Of a stretch of 64,000 bases of DNA, positions 8,972-16,942 are shown piece by piece. The translations under genes were made by a program, and so were the position numbers. The stretch is taken from the NCBI GenBank assembly GCA_964577145.1, contig CAZNXM010000005.1:1-64000 (forward strand), in the 5' to 3' direction. Position 1 is the stretch's first letter; each line of letters begins with the position of its first letter. This stretch comes from MGIIa-K1 sp964577145 (lineage in GTDB: Archaea; Thermoplasmatota; Poseidoniia; Poseidoniales; Poseidoniaceae). The notes under the pieces were generated by a model that saw only the letters and a program-made list of their open reading frames with translations, was not told the DNA's origin and made no database searches.

Positions 8972-11203
8972 TCAACGAACTAGAGAACCCGTTGCAATAT
9001 CCCCATCGATAGTGACTAGTCGGACTGCTCCAGCACTATCATCTGCTGCAAGCATCATACCTTCACTCATTACCCCTCGGAGTTTACGGGGCTTGAGATT
9101 GGCTACGAAGACTACGGATTTGCCTACCATTTGTTCCGGGGAATAGTATTCTTTTAGCCCAGCACAAATCGTTCTTCCATCTTCACTTCCGTCATCGATA
9201 CTTACTACGTACAATTTGTCAGCATTCTCATGGTCATCGACTGAAATTATCTTACCCACTCTAAGTTCAACTTCCATGAATTTCTCGAAATCGAGATATG
9301 TCACTCCTTCTGGCATTTTCTTTTCCTCCTTTTTCTTCTTACGACCGCCCTTTACAAGGTGGGTTGGGTCATCATTTGATTCGCTATTTGTTTCACCAGC
9401 AAGAGCCTTCTCCTCTGCTAGGATTTCTTCGAGATCGAGTCTTTCAAACAATGGTTTTGCTTCATCGCTCGACCATTTTAATTCTATATTCCAATCTATT
9501 GCTTCGCTCCAAGAAGCCATCGAAACATCTCCTTCTTCACCGAGACCCTCCCAAAGCCTTTGAGCACTAAAGGGTAAGAATGGTTGAGTTGTTATTGCAA
9601 GGAAACGAGAAATCCTCCAGCCAAAAGACAGTTTTGCGAGCGACTCCTTAGCCCCCTCACCATCAGTATCCTTGAGGTGTTTCCAGGGAGTAGCAGATTG
9701 TAGCATTTGGTTTCCTAATTGTGCAGCACTCATCACACTTCGAAGAGCTTCCTTGAATCTATGTTTGTTCAAACTGGTTGTGATATCAGAATGAATCTTC
9801 TCCAATTTTTCACATTCCTCTGAGCATAGGCTAACATCGTCAAAGTCTGCAAATGGAATCTCTCCCGGTAGTCTTGCCCCGAGGGTTCTAACACGGTGAA
9901 TGAAATTCCCATAGGTTGCGATTAATTCGCTGTTAATCTTCTCAACAAAATCAGGCCAATTGAAATCAGTATCGTGATTTTCTGGCATATTGATTGACAG
10001 GTAATATCGCAGAGTATCGGGGTCGAAGCGCTCAAGGAATGATGGTAACCAAACCGCATGCTTTCGTGATTTGGAAAATTGACCACCCGCTAGCATTAGA
10101 TATTCCATTGCTGGAACATTATCCTCAAGATGCAATTCACCAGCCCCAGGCAATGATGGAGCATCTCCTGAAGTCAGACCCTTTGCAGCATGATTTAGAC
10201 CCATGATTAGAGCAGGCCAAATTACTGTGTGAAACGGGATGTTGTCTTTGCCAAGGAAGTATAGGTGTCGTGGTTTAGTACCGTCTTCAGCAACCTTCCA
10301 CCACTTTTCCCAGTCATTTTCACCAGCATGACGATGTGCCCATAATTTCGCGCATGAATAATATCCTTGCACAGCCTCAAACCAAACATAAATGCACTTG
10401 CCATCCCATTCATTGCCGTCGAGAGGTAGTGGTATTCCCCATTCTAGATCACGAGTAACAGCACGTGGTCTCAGACCCATATCTAACCACTGTTTTGTCA
10501 TGGCACGTACATTGGATTTCCATACGCCTTGGCGCTTGGAAGCATGCTCTTCTAGGGCTGATTGGAATAGGTCCAATCGATAAAAGAAGTGCTCTGTATC
10601 TCTGATTTCGATACTCGCTTCGGGGTTCATTTTGGAGCGGGGGTTCTGTAGTTCATGTGCTTCGTAAGTAACTCCACACTCGTCGCATTGGTCACCTCTT
10701 GCACCATCTTCACCACAACTAGGACACTCTCCTTCGACATAGCGGTCAGGGAGAAATCTTCCACCACCTTCTTTCAATTCGTAGTATTGCTGCATGGTTT
10801 TTCGCTCGAAGAGTCCAGCATCCATTAACGAAAGGAAATTTTCGCTGACGATACGATGATGTTCTGGATCGCTAGTGCGATTGAACAATGCTCCACCATA
10901 TTCCACCCCTCTTGCATCGATATTTGGCTCCCAAACACAACCCAAATCGAGAAGGGCTTGAGTATTGACTGCATGGTAGCGGTCGACAATGTCCTGTGGA
11001 CTAACACCTTCTGTCTCAGCCGTGACAGTGATAGGAGTTCCATGTTCATCCGAACCTGAAACCATTAGCACACGATTTCCCTGTGCTCTTTCAAATCGAA
11101 CCTGAATATCTGGAGGCAGATAGCAGCCTGCTACATGGCCTAAATGTAGTGGACCATTAGCATATGGCCAGGCCACACAAATCAGAACATGTTCACCTGA
11201 CAT
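8972..11203 (-). CDS. metG: Methionyl-tRNA synthetase with C-terminal tRNA-binding domain
   Basis: About 743 residues. Class I synthetase: HIGH-type HLGH at 20-23, a zinc knuckle region with CPSC and CDEC near 165-185, and the KMSKS equivalent FSKSR within GGQFSKSRKHAVW. An anticodon-binding helical domain follows. A Lys-rich linker (GGRKKKKEEKK) leads to a C-terminal OB-fold of the Trbp111/EMAPII type (MEVELRVGKIISV, then NLKPRKLRGVMSEGM). It charges initiator and elongator tRNA-Met. The start is placed at the ATG at 11201-11203 (MSGEHVLICVAWPYANGP), because the 12 upstream codons lack homology. It is divergent from the CNNM-type gene over 130 bases. Confidence 0.96.
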   Translation of the reverse strand: MSGEHVLICVAWPYANGPLHLGHVAGCYLPPDIQVRFERAQGNRVLMVSGSDEHGTPITVTAETEGVSPQDIVDRYHAVNTQALLDLGCVWEPNIDARGVEYGGALFNRTSDPEHHRIVSENFLSLMDAGLFERKTMQQYYELKEGGGRFLPDRYVEGECPSCGEDGARGDQCDECGVTYEAHELQNPRSKMNPEASIEIRDTEHFFYRLDLFQSALEEHASKRQGVWKSNVRAMTKQWLDMGLRPRAVTRDLEWGIPLPLDGNEWDGKCIYVWFEAVQGYYSCAKLWAHRHAGENDWEKWWKVAEDGTKPRHLYFLGKDNIPFHTVIWPALIMGLNHAAKGLTSGDAPSLPGAGELHLEDNVPAMEYLMLAGGQFSKSRKHAVWLPSFLERFDPDTLRYYLSINMPENHDTDFNWPDFVEKINSELIATYGNFIHRVRTLGARLPGEIPFADFDDVSLCSEECEKLEKIHSDITTSLNKHRFKEALRSVMSAAQLGNQMLQSATPWKHLKDTDGEGAKESLAKLSFGWRISRFLAITTQPFLPFSAQRLWEGLGEEGDVSMASWSEAIDWNIELKWSSDEAKPLFERLDLEEILAEEKALAGETNSESNDDPTHLVKGGRKKKKEEKKMPEGVTYLDFEKFMEVELRVGKIISVDDHENADKLYVVSIDDGSEDGRTICAGLKEYYSPEQMVGKSVVFVANLKPRKLRGVMSEGMMLAADDSAGAVRLVTIDGDIATGSLVR

Positions 11204-11333
11204 GACTACCCGTATGTTGTCGGATGCGACAGAGTACATGAGTCCTATGCCTCAATAGTACCTCGGCAACCCTCAAGAACCCCTTATGCACACCATCAGA
11301 CGGGCCGCTTGGCCGAGGAGTTCGTCGAACCCC

Positions 11334-12371
11334 ATGGCAGAACTAACGATGCTAATCGTATATCTCACCCTTGCACTGGGTGTTTCTTTCATCTGCTCCC
11401 TATTGGAGGCAGTACTACTTTCGGTTTCAGTTAGTCATGCTTCTATACTCCAAAAGGAGGGTTCACGCTCCGGAGAAATTTGGGCGAGTTTGAAAGAAGA
11501 CGATTCAGTGCGTCCTTTGACAGCTATTCTGACCATGAATACAATTGCTCACACTATGGGTGCTGCAGGTGTAGGTGCTGAAGTCGCATCGATTTGGGGA
11601 GATGCAATGCTCACAACGGCTTCGATCATTTTGACGCTTGCTGTATTATTCTTCTCTGAAATTATTCCGAAGACTGTTGGGTCGGCATATTGGAAGCAAC
11701 TAGCAGGACCAGCCGGGTCATTTCTGCATCTGATGACCACTGTGATGTCGCCCCTGTTCATTCCGTTATTATGGTTTAAGAAACTCCTTCCAAAGGCATC
11801 TTCCACAATTGTCACAAGGGATGAATTGGCGGTTTTGGCAGACATTGGTGAAGAGGAAGGCACACTTGAGGAAGACGAAGAAACAGTAATTCACAATTTG
11901 TTAAGACTCCGAGAGATACCGGTTGCTGATGTAATGACTCCTAGAACAGTTACTACTGCATTTGAGGATGACTGGACAATTAGGCAGGTTCTCGACGACA
12001 CTCCTGTCCTCAGGTTTGGAAGACTCCCGATCTATGGTGAATCTATCGATGATCTCAGTGGCTTCGTGCTTCGTTCAGATTTGTTGACTGCTGCATCTAA
12101 GGATGAGTGGGATACTAAACTCAGTGATATTTCTAAGACATTACTAACTATTCAGACCGTCGAGAGTGTCGACCTTGCCTTGGATAGGTTCCTTGGTTCC
12201 AAACAACAGATTCTCGCAGTTCTCGATGAGTTTGGCGGCACTGCTGGCATTGTTACTATGGAAGATGTCATTGAAACCTTGCTTGGTGAAGAGATTGTAG
12301 ATGAGTTAGATGAGCACGAAGATATGCGTGAATTGGCCCGTGAGCAGGCGGATGCTAATGGCGATGTATGA
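11334..12371 (+). CDS. CNNM/HlyC-CorC-like DUF21-CBS membrane protein
   Basis: About 345 residues. The first 150 residues contain three to four membrane helices of the DUF21 (CNNM) transmembrane domain. A cytoplasmic pair of CBS domains follows (about 185-330), introduced by LREIPVADVMTPRTV, and the second ends in the family hallmark VLDEFGGTAGIVTMEDVIETLLGEEI. CNNM-type proteins are implicated in Mg or other divalent-cation transport, with CBS domains sensing adenine nucleotide. The protein stops after the CBS pair, without the C-terminal CorC_HlyC domain found in many bacterial members. The start is the ATG at 11334 (MAELTML). Its TGA abuts the convergent hydrolase stop, making TGATCA. Confidence 0.88.
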   Translation: MAELTMLIVYLTLALGVSFICSLLEAVLLSVSVSHASILQKEGSRSGEIWASLKEDDSVRPLTAILTMNTIAHTMGAAGVGAEVASIWGDAMLTTASIILTLAVLFFSEIIPKTVGSAYWKQLAGPAGSFLHLMTTVMSPLFIPLLWFKKLLPKASSTIVTRDELAVLADIGEEEGTLEEDEETVIHNLLRLREIPVADVMTPRTVTTAFEDDWTIRQVLDDTPVLRFGRLPIYGESIDDLSGFVLRSDLLTAASKDEWDTKLSDISKTLLTIQTVESVDLALDRFLGSKQQILAVLDEFGGTAGIVTMEDVIETLLGEEIVDELDEHEDMRELAREQADANGDV

Positions 12372-13313
12372 TCAGAGTATTCTATTATTCATCCATTCTA
12401 TGAGGTAGCCATCTCGCTCCTCATTTACTCGGTTTTTACTATGCGATAAACTCTGAATTAGATGCGTTTCTAATTCTACATCTTCAATCCAATTGGACAG
12501 CAGTGCATCGTAGTGAACCATCCCAAGGCGCTTATCGTTGGCGGACTGAAGAACAAGGGTTGGAACCTGTGGCATCCCCCAGGCGGGAACATCAACATCT
12601 TTCCATGTCAATCCTCCAGCGTCAGGATGTATGAGGTTGAACCCCCTCATTGCCATCTTTTCAATTAGTGGTCGTAAAAATGGCACTGACGCAGTTAATT
12701 CCTTCATTATTGGTGAGTAGACTGTCATCGGTGATTCTAGGATTAGAGTACCCAACTTTTCCCTCCACCAACCTTCATGACGGCTGTGATTCATGCCTAT
12801 GCAGACAAAACCACCGATGCTGTGCCCATAGAGATGAACTGCTGAGATTCTCTCTTTGTCTAGTGACTCAAATGCCGCTTTCAAGTCCGCAATTATCTTC
12901 CCAGCAGTCCATTCAGGTGTATCTGGGGCATGACAATGACCTCGTAGGTCGTGAGCTAAAGTATGACATCCACCATTTCGAAAAATATTCATTCGTTCGA
13001 TGAATCTCTCACTAGATGACTCCCAACCGTGAACGAAAACGACCAGTGGTGCAATCCCGTCTTGGAGGTGTAAATGTCCATGTATTTCGACTCCGTTATG
13101 CATTAACTGGATATGTTCCCAATTCTCATCCTCGAATAGTGCTACTCGCTCTGATGGTCCAAAGAAAATTGCTCGCATCATCACCTGGTGTATTACTACG
13201 AGTACCAATAGAATAGCAATCGGTAATGTCCAAGCACTAATCAAACTAAGGAATATTGCCAATGCTGCTAGGAAGACAATCTCACGACCATCAAGTGTCG
13301 CTTTTCGTTGCAT
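12372..13313 (-). CDS. Membrane-anchored alpha/beta hydrolase (S33-like)
   Basis: 313 residues. Two closely spaced hydrophobic stretches (about 10-45) suggest an N-terminal membrane hairpin or anchor. The alpha/beta hydrolase domain follows: oxyanion region VVFVHGWESSSERF, Asp-Leu-Arg-Gly loop, nucleophile elbow GHSIGG (Ser near 166), acid in SANDKRLG, and catalytic His in LSHSKNR near the C-terminus. The complete triad suggests an active esterase, lipase or peptidase of the serine aminopeptidase S33 type; the substrate is unknown. It is the last gene of the long minus-strand run that starts at copA, 20 bases after the Lys/Ala-repeat membrane protein. Confidence 0.82.
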   Translation of the reverse strand: MQRKATLDGREIVFLAALAIFLSLISAWTLPIAILLVLVVIHQVMMRAIFFGPSERVALFEDENWEHIQLMHNGVEIHGHLHLQDGIAPLVVFVHGWESSSERFIERMNIFRNGGCHTLAHDLRGHCHAPDTPEWTAGKIIADLKAAFESLDKERISAVHLYGHSIGGFVCIGMNHSRHEGWWREKLGTLILESPMTVYSPIMKELTASVPFLRPLIEKMAMRGFNLIHPDAGGLTWKDVDVPAWGMPQVPTLVLQSANDKRLGMVHYDALLSNWIEDVELETHLIQSLSHSKNRVNEERDGYLIEWMNNRIL

Positions 13314-13333
13314 TTGGTGGCCCCGCAGGGTGA

Positions 13334-14311
13334 TTATTCCTTAGAGTCGGAATCAGCTTCATCGGCTTTAGCAGCCGCTTCAGCCTCTTTTGCCGCTTCT
13401 TTCTCTGCACGCTTTTCTTCTTTAATTGCAACACGCTTCTGGTATTTATCACCAAAGTCACCGAGGCCCTCAAAGCGTGCCATCCAACCGGTTTCAGAAC
13501 CACTGGCGACGTGCTTAACGAGATATGCGCCAAATGCTAGATCAAATACTCCTTGGGAATAATCCGAGTTCTTCTTAAAGAAGAAATTGATGAACCAAAT
13601 CAGAATCATGAAAGCACCGACACCAAACCATACCGATGCATTAGTATCTCCAAGGTCTTGGAAATTGACCGATAGTAAAATGATACCTAATAATGCCATA
13701 AATCCTAGTGAGTTATTCAATATAGCATGAATTGCGATTGGTTTGTTTCCATGAGAGTTGATGTATTTTGTTCGAGAAACGAATTCACCGAAGTTTCTAC
13801 CCATCCAGAATGGTAATACTAGCCAGTTAAAGATAATCATGAGACCTGCAACGCCGAATGGAATTGTAGCATCCATATCAGCCTGAGAGAAGATGAATAT
13901 TGTTCCAATTAAGACACCGAAATTAAATCCGAAATTCATCAACCATCCAATATAACGTGGCAGTTTTCCAGCCAATTCATATCCTTCAGGAAGGCCAGAT
14001 GGACGTGGTTGCCGTGCTTTTGCTGCCTTTGCCTTTGGTTTTGCAATCTCAACACTTGCAGGAGCTACTTTCTTTGCAACTGCCTTCTTTGGAGTTGCTT
14101 TCTTNNNNNNNNNNNNNNNNNNNNNNNNNNNNNNNNNNNNNNNNNNNNNNNNNNNNNNNNNNNNNNNNNNNNNNNNNNNNNNNNNNNNNNNNNNNNNNNN
14201 NNNNGCAACTGCCTTCTTTGGAGTTGCTTTCTTTGCAACTGCCTTCTTTGGAGCTGCTTTCTTTGCAGGCTTTTCATCGCCAAGATTGTCTACCTTGTCT
14301 AATAGTCCCAT
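13334..14311 (-). CDS. Four-helix membrane protein with Lys/Ala/Pro tandem-repeat N-terminus (gapped)
   Basis: After MGLLDKVDNLGDEKPA the N-terminus is a run of Lys-Lys-Ala-x-Pro-Lys-Lys-Ala-Val-Ala units encoded by 30-base tandem repeats and interrupted by 100 Ns. It resembles the tail of linker histone H1 and bacterial H1-like proteins. Four hydrophobic helices follow, with a segment RNFGEFVSRTKYINSHGNKP between helices two and three that faintly recalls RDD-family proteins, then an Ala/Glu/Lys-rich C-terminal tail. With an even helix number both charged tails should be cytoplasmic. The start is ATG 14309-14311, preceded by GAGGTGG at five bases; the GTG at 14320 lies inside that site. Function unrecognised; true length is unknown because of the gap. 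Confidence 0.75.
   Translation of the reverse strand: MGLLDKVDNLGDEKPAKKAAPKKAVAKKATPKKAVXXXXXXXXXXXXXXXXXXXXXXXXXXXXXXXXXXKKATPKKAVAKKVAPASVEIAKPKAKAAKARQPRPSGLPEGYELAGKLPRYIGWLMNFGFNFGVLIGTIFIFSQADMDATIPFGVAGLMIIFNWLVLPFWMGRNFGEFVSRTKYINSHGNKPIAIHAILNNSLGFMALLGIILLSVNFQDLGDTNASVWFGVGAFMILIWFINFFFKKNSDYSQGVFDLAFGAYLVKHVASGSETGWMARFEGLGDFGDKYQKRVAIKEEKRAEKEAAKEAEAAAKADEADSDSKE
14076..14264. repeat. 30-bp tandem repeat array interrupted by an assembly gap
   Basis: The unit gcaactgccttctttggagt plus ttgctttcttt is seen once almost complete before the gap (14076-14104) and twice after it (14205-14234 and 14235-14264, the last with one substitution). On the minus strand each unit encodes ten residues of the Lys/Ala/Pro-rich N-terminus of the adjacent membrane protein. 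Copy number is unknown. Confidence 0.9.
14105..14204. other. Assembly gap, 100 Ns
   Basis: Exactly 100 ambiguous bases, most likely a placeholder of arbitrary length. Both flanks carry the same 30-base repeat, so the assembler probably collapsed or broke on the array. Confidence 0.95.
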
Positions 14312-14316
14312 TATTT

Positions 14317-14323
14317 CCACCTC
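14317..14323 (-). promoter_or_regulatory. Ribosome binding site GAGGTGG overlapping the upstream stop
   Basis: Read on the minus strand, GAGGTGG lies five bases before the ATG at 14311. Its first two bases fall inside the TGA of the Pro-rich gene, so the two genes are probably translationally coupled. The site decides the start of the Lys/Ala-repeat membrane protein. Confidence 0.72.
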
Positions 14324-15368
14324 AACTATACATTGCGCCTATTGCGCGATATGTCTCGAATTCCTCTGAGTCAACGAAGTCCGAGACAGCATCGTCAGGC
14401 ATTCCACCAAGAAGTGCATCGACGACCGAGAAGAAATTTGCTCTCTCGGCTTCATCTGCATTGGCAGGGTCAGATCCAACGCTACGATATACATCGAAGC
14501 CATCGGATTGTGTAAATTCTTCAATTGCATCTTCAGGTAGATTCGAGCCGAGTAGAGCGTCAACTATTACAACGAATTCCAAGAAGAGGTCATCCTCTGC
14601 GACTTCTTCTTCCTCGGCCTCTTCGTACTCCACTTCCTCTTCAGCCTCTCCAAGTGCGAGAAGGTCGTCAATTTCAGCATCGCCGGAAATTACAGCCTTG
14701 ATCATTTTTCTTTCAGCCATTAAACCTTCAAGGCTAGGTCGTAGTTCACGTAATAATTCACGGTCACCTTCTTCCTTTGCTGCTTGATATTCTGGCTTTA
14801 GCCGGCGTAGTTCATCTTCTACGGTCTTCAACTGGGAATTTAATTCAATAAGAGTTTCAGAATCAAGGTGGCTATCATCTTCCTCCTCAGCATTTAGGAG
14901 TTCGACAGTTGGTGAATCACGAACCTCTGCAATTTTGTCGTCTCGCTCATCCTTTCGCATTACGATGATATCACGGTCTAGTTCGTGCCCAAATCTGTCA
15001 GCATAGCGATCTAGCAGACTTCCGATTTCACCTGTTCCAATTCGGTCAATATGTCCGTATACTTGCTGGAGGGGCTTACCACTTTTCTTTGCGTAAAGGC
15101 CCGAATATGAATCCTCTTCCTCTTCTGGTTCAGGCCCAGGTGGTAATGCCGGGGGTGGCAGAGCTTCAACTGCGGGTTCAGGAGCAGCAGGTGGTGCTGG
15201 TGCTGGAGGGAGTGGAGCAGCAGGCGGTGCTGGTGCTGGGGGGAGTGGTGCAGCAGGCGGTGCTGGAGCAGGTGGTAATGGCATGCCGGGAACCGGTGGT
15301 GGAGGCATAGGAAATCCTGGTGGACTAGGTGGTTTTACGCCTTTCTCTTTCTTGCCACCCAGACCCAT
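14322..15368 (-). CDS. Unrecognised Pro-rich, coiled-coil protein with duplicated C-terminal motif
   Basis: About 348 residues, no signal peptide or membrane helix. Layout: a basic start (MGLGGKKEKG), a Pro/Ala-rich segment with three 11-residue units (about 20-75), a conserved-looking stretch KKSGKPLQQVYGHIDRIGTG followed by LLDRYADRFGHELDRD, a Glu/Lys-rich coiled coil (about 160-240), an acidic run, then two copies of a roughly 35-residue motif of the form V-D-A-L-L-G-x-(L/M)-P-(E/D)-D-A, ending F-x-x-Y-R-x-(V/I)-G. I do not recognise the family. It lies between priS and the Lys/Ala-repeat membrane protein and is coupled to the latter. A scaffold or membrane-associated adaptor is a guess. 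Start: ATG at 15366-15368. Confidence 0.7.
   Translation of the reverse strand: MGLGGKKEKGVKPPSPPGFPMPPPPVPGMPLPPAPAPPAAPLPPAPAPPAAPLPPAPAPPAAPEPAVEALPPPALPPGPEPEEEEDSYSGLYAKKSGKPLQQVYGHIDRIGTGEIGSLLDRYADRFGHELDRDIIVMRKDERDDKIAEVRDSPTVELLNAEEEDDSHLDSETLIELNSQLKTVEDELRRLKPEYQAAKEEGDRELLRELRPSLEGLMAERKMIKAVISGDAEIDDLLALGEAEEEVEYEEAEEEEVAEDDLFLEFVVIVDALLGSNLPEDAIEEFTQSDGFDVYRSVGSDPANADEAERANFFSVVDALLGGMPDDAVSDFVDSEEFETYRAIGAMYS
15181..15279. repeat. 33-bp tandem repeat, three units
   Basis: Three consecutive 33-base units (15181-15213, 15214-15246, 15247-15279) share the core gcagcaggYggtgctgg. On the minus strand each encodes an 11-residue Pro/Ala unit of the Pro-rich protein. The second unit differs from the first at two positions; the third is more diverged. 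Confidence 0.85.
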
Positions 15369-15455
15369 CCGTGTGCACCTCATATTTCGTGGGTCGGGAT
15401 GCACCCTTGAAGGTTCGCATTACAAGAACCATACTACGTATGGTCTTGAATCAAA

Positions 15456-16691
15456 TCAAACCAGCCGTCCCCATCCCTTGAGAACAAGGAAAGTGGCACC
15501 TGCTGTATGGATGTCAACTATGTCTCCTGTAGAAGCATCAACTACCCTGTCATCGAACCTAGCAATTGCATCATCGACAATCATTTCGACCTTGTGACTG
15601 CCTTCTCGTGAAAGTGCTATACCTTCACTAAGGCAATCGAATGGATTTGAACCATCGGGATCAAGACGGGAAAGAGGAAATTCTGTTACGCGCATCCCGC
15701 ATTTACCATGTAGTGAACTGGGCCATCTTATTTGTCTACGTACATCGATTGTTACGACTTCATCTGTTTCTCCAGCACTTCCAAGAACCACTGATGAATC
15801 AGCCTTAATCAAATTCTGAAATAGCATAGCAGAGTCTCCTAAAGATGCAAATCTGCCATCGAGAACTCGTTTTCGCCTACCACTATCCTGCAACAATCCA
15901 GCTAACTTTTCAACAGAGGCAGGACCTCTAAGCCCCTTTCTTGATTCACGAACCAACATGTCTTTCAAAGCCGCAGTCAAATTTTTCAATTCGACTTTAT
16001 CGCCGGCGTGAATAGAATCGAGTCTTTCAACAATACCTTGCACGCCATTTCTGATTCTTTTCGCCCAACCTTTGGCATCCGGGTCATCGTATCTCGGCAT
16101 CAGGGTTGAAACATCTACTCCTTCCCCTCGGATGTGGCTAACTATTTCCCTTCTGGCCTCTGAATTTAAGTGATGATAAGTAGGGTCTCTATAATGTAAA
16201 TGGAATCCACGATGTCCAGAGAATGTTACTTGTAAATGCTCTTCCTTGAATCCAAAATCTGGCTCCAAGAAATCATTCCATAAACTCCAAGCCTGCTCTT
16301 GAATGACTGAAAGCATCCCAGGGAAATCTTTGTCGGTTACGCCGGGAAGGTGGTCTCCGTCAAGATCGAAAATCAAATCTGCCCCACGCCAGATCTTTTC
16401 AGCCATTTTCTGTTCATGTGGTCTTTCCCAATACGCAGTCGAATAGAAGCATGAGTGAGGAATTCTTTCACTGACAAAGGACTTAACCGAATCCATACTC
16501 ATGAAGGACTTATGACGAAGTGGTAGTCCGCCACCGAATGGAATAAACATCCACTCTCTCATTTTCATTCTTGGCGGCTGCCAAGGTTCAGCAGTTTGAT
16601 AGTACCGTCCGAATTGATGAGCGAATGTCGACCAACCTGCCAAAATGCTCACCTCTTTGATGGGGTGAACGGCGAGGGCTTTTGAATTCAC
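15456..16691 (-). CDS. priS: DNA primase small (catalytic) subunit PriS
   Basis: 411 residues. The archaeal/eukaryotic primase catalytic core is clear: FIPFGGGLPLRHKSF near residue 50, the metal-binding acidic pair in LIFDLDGDH (Asp109, Asp111), and the nucleotide-binding SGHRGFHLHY. Later blocks include the Arg-rich LRGPASVEKL region and EFPLSRLDPDG. PriS makes RNA/DNA primers with PriL at the replication fork; PriL is not in this window. The best start is a GTG at 16689-16691, overlapping the TGA of the preceding small zinc protein by four bases, so the two are likely translated together. About 87 bases separate it from the Pro-rich gene downstream. Confidence 0.94.
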   Translation of the reverse strand: MNSKALAVHPIKEVSILAGWSTFAHQFGRYYQTAEPWQPPRMKMREWMFIPFGGGLPLRHKSFMSMDSVKSFVSERIPHSCFYSTAYWERPHEQKMAEKIWRGADLIFDLDGDHLPGVTDKDFPGMLSVIQEQAWSLWNDFLEPDFGFKEEHLQVTFSGHRGFHLHYRDPTYHHLNSEARREIVSHIRGEGVDVSTLMPRYDDPDAKGWAKRIRNGVQGIVERLDSIHAGDKVELKNLTAALKDMLVRESRKGLRGPASVEKLAGLLQDSGRRKRVLDGRFASLGDSAMLFQNLIKADSSVVLGSAGETDEVVTIDVRRQIRWPSSLHGKCGMRVTEFPLSRLDPDGSNPFDCLSEGIALSREGSHKVEMIVDDAIARFDDRVVDASTGDIVDIHTAGATFLVLKGWGRLV

Positions 16692-16891
16692 TCTTTCCAG
16701 AATCGATTATCGACACTGCGCTGAACGGTTGCAGACTCAGCTCCGGTCAACTCTACATAGTGTTCCCAGCAATAGTAATCCCGATCGATAATCATAGCAG
16801 CACCGAAAGTCATTCGTGTACCACAGGACTTGCAACGCGGTCCGATTTCTCCATTTGGAGCCTGAGCCAGTTCGATGTGGTCATGGGGCAT
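16688..16891 (-). CDS. Small zinc-binding protein coupled to primase
   Basis: 67 residues. Four potential zinc ligands are arranged as CKSC near residue 19 and CWEH near residue 41, giving a Cys2-Cys-His treble-clef or LIM-like knuckle. The remainder is short and polar, with a C-terminus ending RFWKE. I do not recognise a named family. The stop codon overlaps the GTG start of priS by four bases. Such tight coupling suggests joint expression, so a role near priming or the replisome is possible but unproven. A gap of 51 bases separates it from the upstream HEAT-repeat gene. Confidence 0.75.
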   Translation of the reverse strand: MPHDHIELAQAPNGEIGPRCKSCGTRMTFGAAMIIDRDYYCWEHYVELTGAESATVQRSVDNRFWKE

Positions 16892-16942
16892 GCGTTCTCC
16901 TCCATTTGCTCGTGTTAGGTCGAGGTCTTTGAATTTGATGTA

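Noticed and set aside
13740..13830. RDD-domain assignment for the Lys/Ala-repeat membrane protein
   Set aside because: Only one short segment between helices recalls RDD proteins; the number and order of helices and the conserved Arg/Asp pattern cannot be confirmed.
14050..14290. CRISPR-like short repeats
   Set aside because: The repeats are directly adjacent without spacers, are multiples of three, and encode a basic peptide in the minus-strand gene, so they are a coding tandem repeat.
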